In this document: piece after piece, positions 24,301-35,530 of the stretch
How the letters are laid out: every line of letters begins with the position of its first letter
Numbering within the stretch: position 1 is the stretch's first letter
DNA from: Welwitschia mirabilis
Lineage: Eukaryota; Gnetophyta; Gnetopsida; Welwitschiales
NCBI GenBank assembly: GCA_051453625.1
Contig: JBOZIK010000001.1
Coordinates: forward strand, 185,419,886 to 185,483,885
Length of the DNA stretch: 64,000 nucleotides
Reading direction: 5' to 3'
The notes under the pieces: generated by a model
What the model saw: only the letters and a program-made list of their open reading frames with translations
The model's database searches: none
Told to the model about the DNA's origin: nothing
Translations under genes and position numbers: made by a program

Positions 24301-25229
24301 ATTTCTAATCTTTCATATTATTTCTTGGCTAAGTGATTATTTCTAAGTTATTGAGGAAAGGGTATGGGTTTCTTGTAAGTTAAGATAACTTTCTTATCTT
24401 CATGTTTCTCCTCTACCTTTTTTCTTACCTTCAAGATCATTTTGCTTTACTTATTGTTCTTAAAATTATTTCTTTTCTAATTCTTTATTGATTTCTTCCT
24501 GCTTCTTAAGTGTATGACCTTAGTTTTATTGATTTGTGTATTTTTCATTAACTTATGACTAGTAGGGTTAGGCTCATGAGTGGATGCAACCTTTTCTTTC
24601 TCACATTGGTTAAGTGATGTAAGGATATGAGTTGTGGTTTGACTTAGTTAATGCATTTCTTGTTTTTACTTTTGTAATGTGAAAGAGATTTATTGATTGA
24701 ATTGTTGTTGAGTTGTATTAATGTGATGTTGGGCTTCCATAAAATTTTAAGATATGATTTCTGAAGGGTTAGAAGTTAGAGGTAGATTTATAGTTTTAGG
24801 TTAACTAGTTCAGGCTTGGACAGGGTTGTCTTATTTTTATGAAAAGTTTGGGTGATTTCTTCATAAGGGTTGTAGGTGTTAGAATAGGAGTTGTTGATTT
24901 TTTGATTGTGCCATTCTTGTTCTATAGCATTAACTCATTCATTTGCTACTCCTTGGAACATGGGAATGAATGAGTAATCTAAGCTTTTGTGAGTACTTAC
25001 TTGATAAATATAAAATGAAGAGTTAGAGCTAAAAGCTTAGGATTGATACCAAGAGTTTAAGTTTTCTTAGAAAGCTCATCTAACTTTTAGTTAACTTTAG
25101 TATTGTCAGGGATTTTGAAGATACTAGTAAACCTAACGAGTTATTATGATCTTATTGGCTCATTAGGTTTCTTCCAATTCTTAGAACTCTTAGATATGAC
25201 CTCAAGGTAGTCCCAAGCTTTATTAATCT
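24301..25229 (-). other. Element 2 spacer between gag and protease
   Basis: Decayed, mostly low-complexity sequence in the position of the variable C-terminal part of Gag. No zinc knuckle is readable. Stops occur in all minus-strand frames. Confidence 0.4.
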
Positions 25230-25534
25230 CATAATCTATGAAATGTATCCTATACATCATCTCTACAAGTTTCTTATGATTGGATGAAAATCTCTCATAA
25301 AAGAAACCTATGATTATTCCTTACTCAAAACCATGTTATGGGCATTAAAAAATAGGTCCTTGAATTTGTCTAAGGTGTAGGAAAGGGTTTCATTATCTTT
25401 TAATTAAACCTTCATAATTTTCATTCTAATGGCATTAGTTTTGTGATTAGGAAAAAATTTCCTAGTAAATGCTTAATTGAGTTCAACCCATGTGATGATG
25501 GAAATAGGTTTTAATGTATAAAGCCAAGATTTTT
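25230..25534 (-). pseudogene. Element 2 gag, C-terminal half
   Basis: The minus strand reads YKKEKSWLYTLKPISIITW, then FTRKFFPNHKTNAIR and ETLSYTLDKFKDLFF. This is the core of the retrotransposon Gag domain in Athila/Tat elements: K-x-W-L-x-x-L-x-x-x-S-I-T-T-W, F-x-x-K-F-F-P, E-x-L-x-x-x-x-x-x-F-K-D-L. It continues upstream at 26717 after a solo LTR insertion. Stops are present. Confidence 0.75.
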
Positions 25535-25539
25535 CCTTC

Positions 25540-26711
25540 TTATAAGGCAAAAACTTATAGCATGCATAATATATTTTATGATAGTTATATGTTAGAAACA
25601 TACAATTATTATTTAGTTTACATAAATAATAGCAATTATCTTTCATATTTAGGTATTATTTTAGAATTATAGTTTAAGACTACATATTGATTATAATGCA
25701 TAATTTAGTAATTAATAAAAATAATACTATTGTTTTATAGGTTTATGTGCACAACATCAAGTGTCATAACAACTATTACTGAAGAACAACAAGGCAAGAA
25801 AAAAGAAAAATGATATCATTACATGAAAATGCCACATGGCAAGTGGAGAAAACATCTATTCTAACTTCTGTAAATTCATGCATAACATGTGATAATGTAC
25901 TCCCTTAATATAGGGGAAGATTTTATTTATTGTTATACAAGTGTCCTCCCTCTAACTACCTAAAGACTAGTATAAATATGACGTAGAGTTATCATTAGAG
26001 GATATTTTAGCACACTTTGTATAACATCCATGAATGGTAGCAAGCCTTGGGATCAACTTTGGAGTATTCTTCTTCATTTCAGTTGTGACCCACAAATGAA
26101 ACACTGTTTGTAATCAGTTTACTTATCATAGTATAAGCATTGTATTTCTAAAAGGAATATGTTTATATTATCATTTTATTTTAGCATTTGTTACATATTG
26201 TAGAACTGAAAAGTTATCTATTAGAATGCTGTTTTACCTTGTTTACATGCTAAAAAGTATTGTGAACTAATATATTACTTGAGAAAGTAATAATTTATTT
26301 CATCTTAATCTTATATCTATTATTGAATAAGTATTAGGATATAAAAGTGCTTAGAAGTGGGTGCTATCTAGCATTATTTTGCTATTGTTCTTATGTTACC
26401 AAATCCCTTCTCTTGTATTTTATGTACATACTTAGATAAATTAATAAAGCACTTTGTTGTTCTAAAACCTGATCTTGATAAGTTTCTAAAAGCATTAGTT
26501 TCTATAAGAATGTTATTTGCAGTGACCTGAATAATAAACTTAAATAAGGTTAATACTTCAAAGTTAACAAGATCCTTAAAGGACTCCCCTTAAAAAATTA
26601 TATTATGATAAGTTCTGTGAGATTAAGGTTATAACAACACATATCATTCCACATTTTTATCTAAATTTCTTGTATAAATCTATGTAAATAATCTTAATCT
26701 AGAACCTATCA
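25540..26711 (+). mobile_element. Solo LTR (repeat A) inside element 2 gag
   Basis: A 1172-bp insertion flanked by a 5-bp duplication, CCTTC at 25535-25539 and at 26712-26716. Its ends are TTATAAGG and CCTATCA, an eroded inverted pair of TG...CA type; the related copy at 38729 begins TGATAAGC. A TATA-box-like AGTATAAATATG near 25969 and an AATAAAGC near 26440 suggest a promoter and polyadenylation region read on the plus strand. No PBS or coding region follows, so it is a solo LTR, the usual product of LTR-LTR recombination. The family (copia or gypsy) is not clear. Confidence 0.65.
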
Positions 26712-26716
26712 CCTTC

Positions 26717-27030
26717 TTTTTAAGGGAAAATAGAAATAAGATTAATCTAAATGCATTAGATGTATCTAGATTTTGTTGAACTATGGAAAGAACACACAAA
26801 TTCTTTGAAATGTAAATAGGGATCTTCTAACTTTAAACCATGGAAGTGTGGAAGAAGTTAAATCAAAGTTGGTTTAAAGTCTATTCTTTCAACATTCAAA
26901 CGTTGAATAATACAAGAAGGTGCTCTTAAACATGATGTTAAACGTAATCTTTCAAGATAAGTTTAAGTTGGTTTGGGTGAGGATTACTTCTAGATCCATT
27001 GTTTCTTTCTTTTAGTGGTTGTTCTCTGTG
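26717..27030 (-). pseudogene. Element 2 gag, N-terminal half
   Basis: The minus strand reads LPHFHGLKLEDPYLHFKEFV and then FRLILFLFSL, matching the Athila/Tat Gag pattern F-x-G-L-x-x-E-D-P-x-x-H-L-x-x-F and L-x-x-F-P-F-S-L. With the segment at 25230-25534 it makes one Gag core split by the solo LTR. Frameshifts and stops are present. Confidence 0.72.
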
Positions 27031-28011
27031 CTTTTGATCTATGTTGGATTTGACAAGGAGTTAATGTAATCTACCATTAGAGGTATGTTTCCAGTTCATA
27101 AAACAAAAGAAAATAGTAAAAAAAGGTTATATTTTTAGAATCACATAATGTATGAAAAATTTCAAAATACCATAAACATGAATCTCATCGAAGATGAAGA
27201 TGGTTTAATGTAAGAATCCAGTGGCACTAACAAGGAAAGGTGATAGCACTGGTAAGATGATATAAAAATGATTCAAAAAAATAATATTTAGGATTTCAAA
27301 AAAAATTAACAATTTGAGATATAGGATTAGTTTGGCTGACTTGTGAAAAAGACCAAACATAGATTTTGTAAAGGAATAATGTACAAATAAAAATACAATG
27401 CAATGATATGCAAGAAATGAAAATTATAGAAATGAAAACTACATGTATTTAAAGCACTTCCTTGAGATTTTCTGATGATATTCTTCTTTAAAATAATCTT
27501 CAAGCACTTACTAAGGAAGACACTTGAGGTAGAGAAGGGAAGAGAGAAGAGAAAAATGGAGGGAAGGAGAGGGGGGGAGAGAGAGAGAGAGAGATGAATA
27601 AAAGATATTTATATATACATATAAATATTTGTTATTTTTTTTGAAATCTTTTCTTCAAAACCTGTAAAAGATCAGTCCCTACAAGAAAATTTGGTATACT
27701 ATCTAGATAATATTTTGCAAGAAAAGAAATGAAAAACTTAAAAGAAATGAAAGAAATAAAATTAAGAAAAATAAAAATAAGTCACCAAATCAGGTTCCAT
27801 CAATCAAATGATTAACACTAATCCATTCATGATAAAAAAGCAAGCCTAAAAAAAAAAAAAAAAAAAAGAAAGAGAGAGAGGGGCACTAGAAATGAACCAA
27901 TATAAAGAAAAATAAGAAAAAGAAAAATAAAGACTAAAAACTAAAAGAAAGATAAAAAGGGTATAGAAAAGTAAATTTTGTACATGCTTCATTGTACTTA
28001 CCATGTCATTA
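27031..28011 (-). mobile_element. Element 2 leader with purine microsatellites
   Basis: Sequence between gag and the PBS of element 2. It holds a GA-rich stretch with a (GA)n run near 27530-27595, a run of about 20 A near 27848-27869 and A-rich words up to 27970. I see no coding region. Confidence 0.6.
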
Positions 28012-28029
28012 TGCCCAACAACGATGCCA
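28012..28029 (-). promoter_or_regulatory. tRNA-Asp-type primer-binding site of element 2
   Basis: On the minus strand it reads TGGCATCGTTGTTGGGCA, a degenerate form of the Athila/Tat PBS TGGCGCCGTTGCCGGGGA. It lies just inside the 5' LTR that begins at 28036. Confidence 0.75.
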
Positions 28030-28035
28030 AAAATA

Positions 28036-29318
28036 TATTCATGATGAAATTTGATTACACGTATACGTATAGTTAATATATGGTAATTTACAAGATCACC
28101 CTAGCGATACAAATCTTGCATAAACCCAACTTTTACTAAAAGTACTAGAACTTCGTTTTGTAGTAAAGGCTTAGTGTCCTTATTTCCAAGAGATAGATGA
28201 TGAAAGCTATTAATAAAATAAGCATAAAAGTATAAAGTGATAAAGATTGAAATGATATTTAAAGAGCTAGAAATAAGACATAACATTCAAACTAACATAA
28301 CAACTTCAAGGAAAAGCATATGTAATTATAATAAATATGTAGCATTCCTTCTAATTTATTCACACTAATATAATCCACTATGATCATGAGTATCTCATTA
28401 GCCTAAGCTCAAGCACAATGGCATAATCTCATTGAGGGTAATATAACTAAGCCATCTAGTCTTTACAACAAGAATAAAATAATCATGGAAAATAGGGGTC
28501 TTTCAAGATACATCAGATAAACATTTAGGTTATTCAAGTCAAAATGAAAAAGGAAAATCATCAAACTAGATCTTAAAGTAAAAGCATGAATCAGATAATC
28601 CTAAGTATAAAAAGTATGACATTCACACTTAATATCAAAGTGGTTCGCCAAGGACATGTAGTACTTTATTAGAATAAGCAAAGCATATAATCAAAAAATT
28701 TACTCATGCTAAACCAAGAAGCATCATACTAGCTTCGTAGCTATCCCATCCCTATGGGAGATTTAGAAATAACTCATGACTAAATCTTTAATCTCCTTAA
28801 TATATCACAATGGAATTGCCTCTTTCAAATAAAGTGAGGAAGGGTATTTATAATACTAGATTAGGGTTTACAATTAGGATATCTAAGGTCTAATTAGGGC
28901 ATTATAAAGAATGCACAAAAGTACATAAAATAATTATTTAGTCATGGACTGAATTAAGGGGTTCATCTTAGAAATATTCCTCATTCATCTTCTCTTTATA
29001 AAAAATATGGGAATGAATTGCGTGCATTAATATAACTTAGGAACATAAGTATGGTATTGTTTAACTTCAAAGATTTAGCACCACCATGATTGGGATTTAT
29101 GCCATCATTAATTATGATTAGCATAGATCCATCTCCTACCATGATGCTCCTAATTTCATATTTAATCTACAAAATAATAGTGTTAAGGCACATCAATAGT
29201 AAAACAGGATTTTCATGGTCTCAAATAGAAAATAGCATAAAACTACCATGATGTTTAATTAAACTTGATAAGGATACCTTAATTTATTGATATAAATTTC
29301 AATTTTTAAGTGTTATTA
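28036..29318 (-). mobile_element. 5' LTR of Athila-type element 2
   Basis: Partner of the LTR at 18409-19711 with the same order of words from GAAATTTGATTACAC to AAGTGTTATTA. The TATA-box-like word is again near AGGAAGGGTATTTATAA, read on the minus strand. Its right end directly abuts copia integrase sequence. I do not find a convincing target duplication between the two outer flanks. Confidence 0.75.
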
Positions 29319-29790
29319 ATGTCTTTGCATAGTTCATTAAATGATGAATTCCTTTAAAAGTAAAGAAATCCTTATATAAGACATATGTGTACTTTCCATT
29401 ATTATCTGAGTGGAAATTTTTAATTCCGTAATTGGCTTGATTTTTCACCTTAGTTTTGAACTTCTTAAAAATGTTTAAATGTTTAGATTTGAATTTAATG
29501 AAATAAACCCAAGTCATTAAGGAATCGTCATTAATACAAGAGATAAAATAACAAAAGCTATGGAGAGTGGAAATTAGCATAGGTTTATATAAATCATTAT
29601 GAATAAGTGAAAGCTTTCGATCGACATGCTACTTACTTGGTGTAAGATGTTATTGAGTTGCTTTGTTCATTGTACATGATTTACACTAAGAAAACTCTTA
29701 TGAAATAGATGGAAGAAGATAATGGCTATTCTTATGTATCACATTGATCATGCGAAGAGTAGGATGTCTTAGTAAGGAACAGATCTCATC
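29319..29790 (-). pseudogene. Ty1/copia integrase fragment with pre-integrase zinc region
   Basis: From 29760 down the minus strand reads CKSCTMNKATQ, then RKLSLIHNDLYKP, then YFISCINDDSLMTWVYFIK and IKNFHSDNNGKYT. This is the copia order: zinc-binding pre-integrase region (C-x-x-C), L-I-H-x-D-x-x-x-P, the first catalytic Asp in the IDD-type motif, T-W-V-Y-F-x-K, and the second catalytic Asp in the SDNxGxY motif. The third catalytic residue (Glu) lies beyond the truncation at 29319, where element 2 begins. Integrase inserts the cDNA into host DNA. Stops before the core and the missing C-terminus make it inactive. Confidence 0.78.
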
Positions 29791-30319
29791 TTAAGAAACT
29801 ATATAAGTGATCTCTCACATTATGACATAATCATGAAAATGAACAAGAATTTAATTCATGTAGCATTTCATGATTAGTTGCTGATTATTGTAATAAATAT
29901 TCGCTTAGTGCTTTATCATAGAAATTGACTGATCTTCTTACACTAGAGTGGAAAGTGATAGAAGATGTGACCTAAGAGAAGGAATATACAAAACATAAGA
30001 AATAATTTATGGAGAGAGCAATGTCAAGTTAAGAATAACTAAACCATAGCCTTCTAATGAAACTAGAGTTATATATGTCAAATAAACCTAACTTAACACT
30101 TTGACAAAGTTGTCTCGATAAGTTATGTTAAGAGTTTCATCTGTGTTAAGAATCGATGTCTTGTCATGAGGTATGTCTTATTCATACCCATAAAGTCAGA
30201 GTTGTTAAAGACTGCATTTGACTCAAAATTTTCAGTATCATTAAGAGAATTAGATTCTTTAATGACTGCATTTACCTTAGGTATAGAATTTATTTTATCC
30301 CAAGTTGTCCTATAGAAGT
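29791..30319 (-). pseudogene. Copia protease/linker region, decayed
   Basis: Between the zinc knuckle and the pre-integrase region of the copia remnant. A run of open frame from 30323 (starting NFYRTTWDKINSIP) shows no catalytic D-S-G that I can read. By position it should hold the protease. Confidence 0.4.
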
Positions 30320-31230
30320 TCATGGTACGACCTTGTCTTCTGCATTATGAGCACTGATATTTTTTCTTCATAGTGTTGGCAGTATTTTGAACTTGCTTAT
30401 TATTTTACTAAGTCTAATTAGGCTTCTTATTTTTGAATTTCTTCAAAGCCTTACCATTATCATGATGCATTTCCTTTTGTGGATGAGATTTTCTAGCAGA
30501 CTATTTAGGTTGATGAGGATGACCACGAAAATAAGAAACTTTGAACACTGCATTAGAGGATGAAGAGCTTGTGAAGTTAAATTGTACTTATATGATAATA
30601 AGATCCATATTGAGTATGTTAAAGCTCATATCATATAAATGCCTACTTTCATGAAGAGATATAATGCAACTAGGAAGAGATGNNNNNNNNNNAACTCTCC
30701 AAATAACAATGAAACGAGTTGATGTAATGAATACATACTTGATTCTTTGGGTCTATCTCAACAATCTTCATCATAAAATTCATCATTTGAGCTATGAAAT
30801 GATGCATTTTTCCTTTCTCATAATGAAGGCTATTCATTCTTGTAATGAGGTTGATCAATAGATCATACTTCACATAAAATGTTTCTCACAAAGTACAATA
30901 GTTGGTATATCTTAACTTACTTGGATCAACCAACTTTTTATGTGGAGTGGCCACCAATTTTTACATTATCTCTATGACCTTATTATTAATGGCTTTCTAT
31001 GCATATTCTTCATCTAGTTCTGAAGAGGAACATGCAATTTATTGAAAAAATCTTGATCAAATCCATAAATGTACATTGCAGATATGAAGTCTTCATTCCA
31101 TTCCTTCTAATTTTGATCATCATATAAAGTCATCCTAAGGTTGATCATGATTCATGTAGGCAATATTGGCATGAATCTATTTAACAAAATTTAGAATCTC
31201 TCTTTTGACATTAATGCCATAATAAATTAT
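30320..31230 (-). pseudogene. Ty1/copia gag remnant with zinc knuckle
   Basis: The minus strand reads LITRMNSLHYEKGKMHHFIA and MKIVEIDPKNQVCIHYINSF, resembling the copia Gag segment L-x-x-x-K-M-x-E-G-x-S-V-x-E-H-I followed by D-x-x-x-x-x-L-L-x-S-L. A zinc-knuckle remnant CSxCRRQGRTMNFY follows near 30370-30320, with the second Cys pair eroded, after a basic GHPHQPK and KKFKNKKPN stretch. N gap at 30683-30692. It is collinear with the integrase at 29319-29790, so both belong to one minus-strand copia element. Confidence 0.6.
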
Positions 31231-31544
31231 TAGAAGAGATAAAATAGGTTTGACAAGTTATGAGGTAAAGTCAAATTCTAGAGAAATCTTGCTCGAATTC
31301 ACTACTAAAAGTAATAAATCCTTTACACAAAGAAATCATATAAAAAGACTAAAAAGGAGATAAGGAAAAATGAAGATAATGGTATAGTCATAGGNNNNNN
31401 NNNNNNNNNNNNNNNNNNNNNNNNNNNNNNNNNNNNNNNNNNNNNNNNNNNNNNNNNNNNNNNNNNNNNNNNNNNNNNNNNNNNNNNNNNNNNNGTTTTA
31501 AAGATAAAAGATTTTAATTGTAGAATTTTTGGGTTGAGCGTCAA
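31231..31544. other. Unassigned sequence with 100-base gap
   Basis: No feature supported. The N run at 31395-31494 separates the copia gag from the PBS array. Confidence 0.4.
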
Positions 31545-31724
31545 AGTGAATTATGAAGATTTTTAACTTTAGAAATTTTGTATGTTACATTTTGGTATCA
31601 GAGCGTAAACTATTAAAGTTTGCAACTGTTGAAATTTTGGACATTACATTTTGGTATCAGAGCATAAAGTTTGAAGATTTACAACTGAAGAAAATTCGGA
31701 CATTACATTTTGGTATCAGAGCAT
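31545..31724 (+). repeat. Tandem array of three perfect tRNA-iMet-type PBS motifs
   Basis: The 12-mer TGGTATCAGAGC, complementary to the 3' end of plant initiator tRNA-Met, occurs perfectly at 31593-31604, 31652-31663 and 31711-31722, an exact 59-nt period. Each is preceded by ACATT or ACATTTT, as at an LTR end. The flanking unit (AACTTTAGAAATTTTG and variants) is repeated less exactly. I recognise no gag downstream, so the parent element is unclear. Confidence 0.75.
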
Positions 31725-32837
31725 CAAGTATGAATATTTTCAGTGGTGTAACTTTTGGACGTCACATCGAGTCTACTCTCGAATCCAAATAGTGAGTTAC
31801 CTCCTAAAGAAGTAAAAAAACAAAATGTGATTACCTCAGTGGGGTATCTAAGTCGTTGGCTAGTTTTAGTTACCTCAACTATATATCCCTCTTAAAGGAG
31901 AGTACTATGTAATCTCAGTGACCTACTTATATCTTAGAATCAGTAAATTTTAAAATTAATTACACATATGCCTTTCTGTGGAATTGATGATGAAATCTAA
32001 GTAGACCCTACCATTATGCTTCTAGCCTTCACTCAATATATCCTCAATTACTAAGGTATACATGGGAATTTAACCCTCAAGCACCTGGGACATTCCTGCA
32101 TAAGAGAGAGATGACTTTCTGTATGGCCTGAATTTCATAGTTAAGCTAGTTAAAAACTATACAATAAGCTTAGAGAATAGCCTAACATGAATCTCTATTT
32201 ATGTAAGTCTCCCTGTGCTAGCCACCAACTAAGAGTTATTACTAGTAAAGAGTGTGATGTGTTTAGGATTAATTTAATTTCTACTTTTAAAACATTAATC
32301 ATGAAAAAGTAAACTTAATAAGAAAAAAAGAAAAAACAAAAAATAAACACACCAAAACACATATAAAAGTAGGGCCTGACTTCGTATAGTTAAGCTAGGT
32401 GAATCTTGCTCAACATTCTAACTTAGTTTAACCTATCCAAATCATAAAGCTGAGTCTTATGAGGTAAAAAGAAAATCAAGTCAAATGGATCTTAATTCAC
32501 ATTCCAAACTTACCTTAATGAGAAAAGAGAAGCAAAATAAATGTTAAGGAATTACAATGATGATAAAAATGCTCCAAAACCTTGATAATGCATTAAAAAA
32601 GGCTAAAAAATACTAAGTTTTGGGCTTACAAAAGTAAAAAAATACTTAAAAACAACTTTTTAAAAAAAGAAAAATGGCTCGAAAAAAAATATAAGAAGGA
32701 CCTTTGTGTTTAGCTGATTAATATCTCAATTAAATACATGTGCACCAAAAATAAAAAATGGCTATCATAAATCACATGTGTGCACAACTAGAAAAAATAA
32801 GTAGCACAAATCTTTGAAAAAAATGGCTTTATCACCC
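31725..32837. other. Unassigned AT-rich DNA
   Basis: No coding similarity or element end that I can support. By orientation it could be leader or internal DNA of the element owning the PBS array, or of the copia element whose LTR starts at 34396. Confidence 0.4.
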
Positions 32838-32900
32838 ATTAAGAATTGAACCTGCAATCACTTTATTAATAAGATACATTCTTTACCATTGCACCAGTGT
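32838..32900 (-). ncRNA. tRNA-like segment (probable SINE head or tRNA pseudogene)
   Basis: On the minus strand an A-box-like CTGGTGCAATGGTAAAG (32881-32897) is followed about 30 nt later by a B-box-like AGGTTCAATTCTT (32841-32853). That is the spacing of the internal RNA polymerase III promoter of tRNAs and tRNA-derived SINEs. The acceptor and anticodon stems do not pair well, so I do not call a functional tRNA. No A-rich tail or target duplication was found. Confidence 0.45.
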
Positions 32901-33975
32901 TGTATTAGTTATTACAATGGGTAATAAGCTAGTGAAAAAGTAACAGTTGTGGATACCATTGTTTGCAACAAGAACAGGTGTTGTATGCTAGTTGGAAGTG
33001 TGGGAGAAGCAAATGAATAATACAAAAGACACGGCAGCAGACAAGGACAAGCAGTAAGGCATGACAGGGGTGAAACATGGGGGCAATAGGGTGAGGTACG
33101 GCATGGCACAAAGCAAGAACATTGCACACACAAAGAATGATCGTGACATAGGAAGTGTGATGAAAGCACGTAGAGACAAATGCAGTAGAAAACAATCGCA
33201 TTAGTGGAGACTAATTATGAGGTAAGAGATGCATAGAAAGTGCACAAAAATCATGTGCAGCCAGAGAGTTAATCATGCTAGGCACTACTGTGAAAAAAGA
33301 TATGCACTAGCAGACTGCATTACTTGTGGTTGGCAGAGGCAAGTAGGGAGTAGTGGTAAATCAACATGGAGTGTGCAAGTAGATGATACATGGTTGGTAA
33401 TGCTGGAGCAACCTGTGTAATATCCAATAAGAGACCGAGTAGCAAAAGAAATCGGTGTAACTTACAAGTAGTAAAATGGGAGGTGAACAATGCATGCAAG
33501 CACAATGCATAACAAAAGTTGCAAATTGGGAGTGGCAGGCAAGCAATGAATAAAAAACATGCCATGGAGGTGGATAGTAGATAAGCAACTCATCGATCCA
33601 TATAGTGGAGGCAGATAAGGGCCATGGATAATGTTGTTAAGGAAGAAGTGATAAATGTAGGTCAAAACTACAATCTTGTGATCTCTTCCTAACTTATGTA
33701 TGTTTATTTGTCTATGACTCCAAATCTAATGTGAAATTAGTTAAAAATGACTAAGCTTATTAAAAACTAAAACAAAAGTCTAGCCTTGATGCAATGCGTA
33801 AAGATGAGAAGGGAGATGAGCAGGTGTAGAGATTCTTACAACTTCATTACAATTCCAATTTCTCCAAAACCATAGGAAGATCGAGATTCTTATATAATTG
33901 CCCAACATAAGGCAATGCAACACAAATGCAATAGGGACATGATAGAGTCAAAGATGGGTGAAAAGTCAAAAACCT
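32901..33975. other. Unassigned region, slightly higher GC
   Basis: Several overlapping minus-strand ORFs of 60-90 codons (32912-33201 and 33320-33665) give Cys/His/Leu-rich, mutually overlapping translations without recognisable domains. I treat them as chance ORFs. Confidence 0.35.
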
Positions 33976-34265
33976 GTTACACCAAAAATTTTGCCTTTAA
34001 AAAAAATATTTGCCTTTTAAAAAATATATATTTCCTTTTCAAAAACTGACCCCTCTTTATTTAAAAAAAAGGATTGCTTCTTTTTTATCTATAAATATTT
34101 AAATACTAAAAATGCCCGTTTCAAAAAAACAATTTTCCCTTTAAAAGAAAAATATGCTTCTACTTTAAGAAAAAATTGCCCTTTCAGAATATTGTATGCC
34201 CATTAAAGAACAAATATGCCATTTTAAAAATATTTTGTATTTTCAAAAAACAAAACACTTGAAAA
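33976..34265. repeat. Array of GCCTTTTAAAA-type words, probable CACTA subterminal region
   Basis: From TTACACCAAAAATTTTGCC onward, words of the form TTTGCCTTTTAAAAA recur about every 20-35 bp for nearly 300 bp, sometimes in the complementary sense. The start resembles an eroded CACTACAAAAA terminus. Short GGCA/TGCC palindrome arrays next to such ends are typical of CACTA (En/Spm) subterminal regions. No transposase is visible. Confidence 0.35.
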
Positions 34266-34378
34266 AAAAAGAAAATAGGATAAAGAGAAAGAGAAAGATA
34301 GGGCCAAAATAGAAGCCCAAGATACCAAGAAGAGGTTCCAAAAAACTCTAGAGAGAGCTTCATAAGACCTTTTCTAAA

Positions 34379-34390
34379 GCTTTGATACCA
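34379..34390 (-). promoter_or_regulatory. tRNA-iMet-type PBS of a minus-strand copia element
   Basis: The minus strand reads TGGTATCAAAGC, one change from TGGTATCAGAGC, five bases inside the LTR start at 34396. Confidence 0.65.
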
Positions 34391-34395
34391 CTAGT

Positions 34396-34640
34396 TGGGA
34401 AACAAAAAGAGAAAGAGCAAAAAGCAATGTTTTTATAAACTGAAATTTTATTTCTCCAAAATAATTCTCTATTTTATTATATTGAAGAGTTTGTTTATAA
34501 ATGTAAGCATACCATTAGGGTTTCACTAGGATTTTCATGTATCCCTAGGTGTAGGACCACAGTGTGCATACAAACCTTAGAATAAACATCATGCTTAAAA
34601 CTTATTCAAACATCATAAAAGAGAAAATATTCAACTAAAC
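34396..34640 (-). mobile_element. Copia LTR, inner end (family shared with 4181)
   Basis: It begins TGGGAAACAAAAAGAG next to the PBS and shares CATTAGGGTTTCACTAGG, TATCCCTAGGTGTAGG and CACAGTGTGC with 4181-4400. On the minus strand this is the 3' end of a 5' LTR. The outer boundary is not resolved, so the end coordinate only marks clear similarity. Confidence 0.55.
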
Positions 34641-34859
34641 TTGAAACCCTGTATGATAGAACTTTCTTCTTTATAGAATTAAGTTATTTTTTCTTAAGAG
34701 AGAGCTTTAAAAATAAGCAATGAATCAACTAATCATTTAAACTTGTGCTTTTATGATGCACTATAAAGGGTGGCATTGAAACTCTTATTACCATGCAAGA
34801 TTCATGCTAATGATTATTTTATTTTTTGGCTATTACATGAAGCTAACATCTTCTCATGA

Positions 34860-35530
34860 CTATAGGCATTTACTATTAATAGTAGACATTTTCTAATAAC
34901 TGCAACGGTCTTCTGTCGAAGTTACCTTTCTATTTCACTGTAGACATCTTTAGATGCTAAGATGTTTATCTTTTGTAAAGTTGGTGTATCTTTGAAATTA
35001 AAGATGGTTAGATGTTTTTAAAGGAATGTAGACATTTTTTTAGTGTCCATAGTATCTTCTCTACTTATTGACATCAACTATAGGTTAAGTCCTATTCATC
35101 GAGGTATCTTGAGGTCATGATTACATCTTCAACTCCATAATCATTTCTATTTTGTTGAAGCTTTTATTATAGACATATTTAAAACTTCTACATGCTATAC
35201 TACACTTAGCTAGGGTGTCTTTTAGTTCTTCTTGACATATTCTATGTAATACTTGAGCTTCAATTTAGATGTGTTCCATGTTATAGATGTCTTCATGTAT
35301 GGTAGCCATCTTTCATTCCTACAGATGTCTTCTAATGCTAAAAACATTATTTGCTATCATAGATATCTTCTATTTAACATTATCTTCTCCTTATGTCATG
35401 TTATTTTCTAAATTTATTAGATGTCTAAATTTAAGTATGAGTTATAGAAATATTCTAAGTTTTAAGTAAACTTCCACTATGAATCATATATGTCTATTTG
35501 CTAATAGATGTCTTCATTATTATATGTGTC
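34860..35530. repeat. Dispersed AGATGTCTTC-type word array
   Basis: The word TAGATGTCTTC or a close variant (GTAGACATCTT, CAGATGTCTTCT, TAGATATCTTCT) occurs roughly ten times in 670 bp at irregular spacing, on both strands. It looks like a strongly degenerate short tandem array. No known function. Confidence 0.35.

Noticed and set aside
31545-31724. CRISPR-like array (also 49340-49765)
   Set aside because: The repeats are contiguous tandem units without unique spacers, in a plant nuclear context dominated by retrotransposons.
32838-32900. A functional tRNA gene
   Set aside because: A- and B-box-like words are present, but the acceptor and anticodon stems do not pair convincingly.
32912-33665. 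Cluster of overlapping minus-strand Cys/His/Leu-rich ORFs
   Set aside because: Mutually overlapping frames, no recognisable motif, and no homologous second copy in the window.
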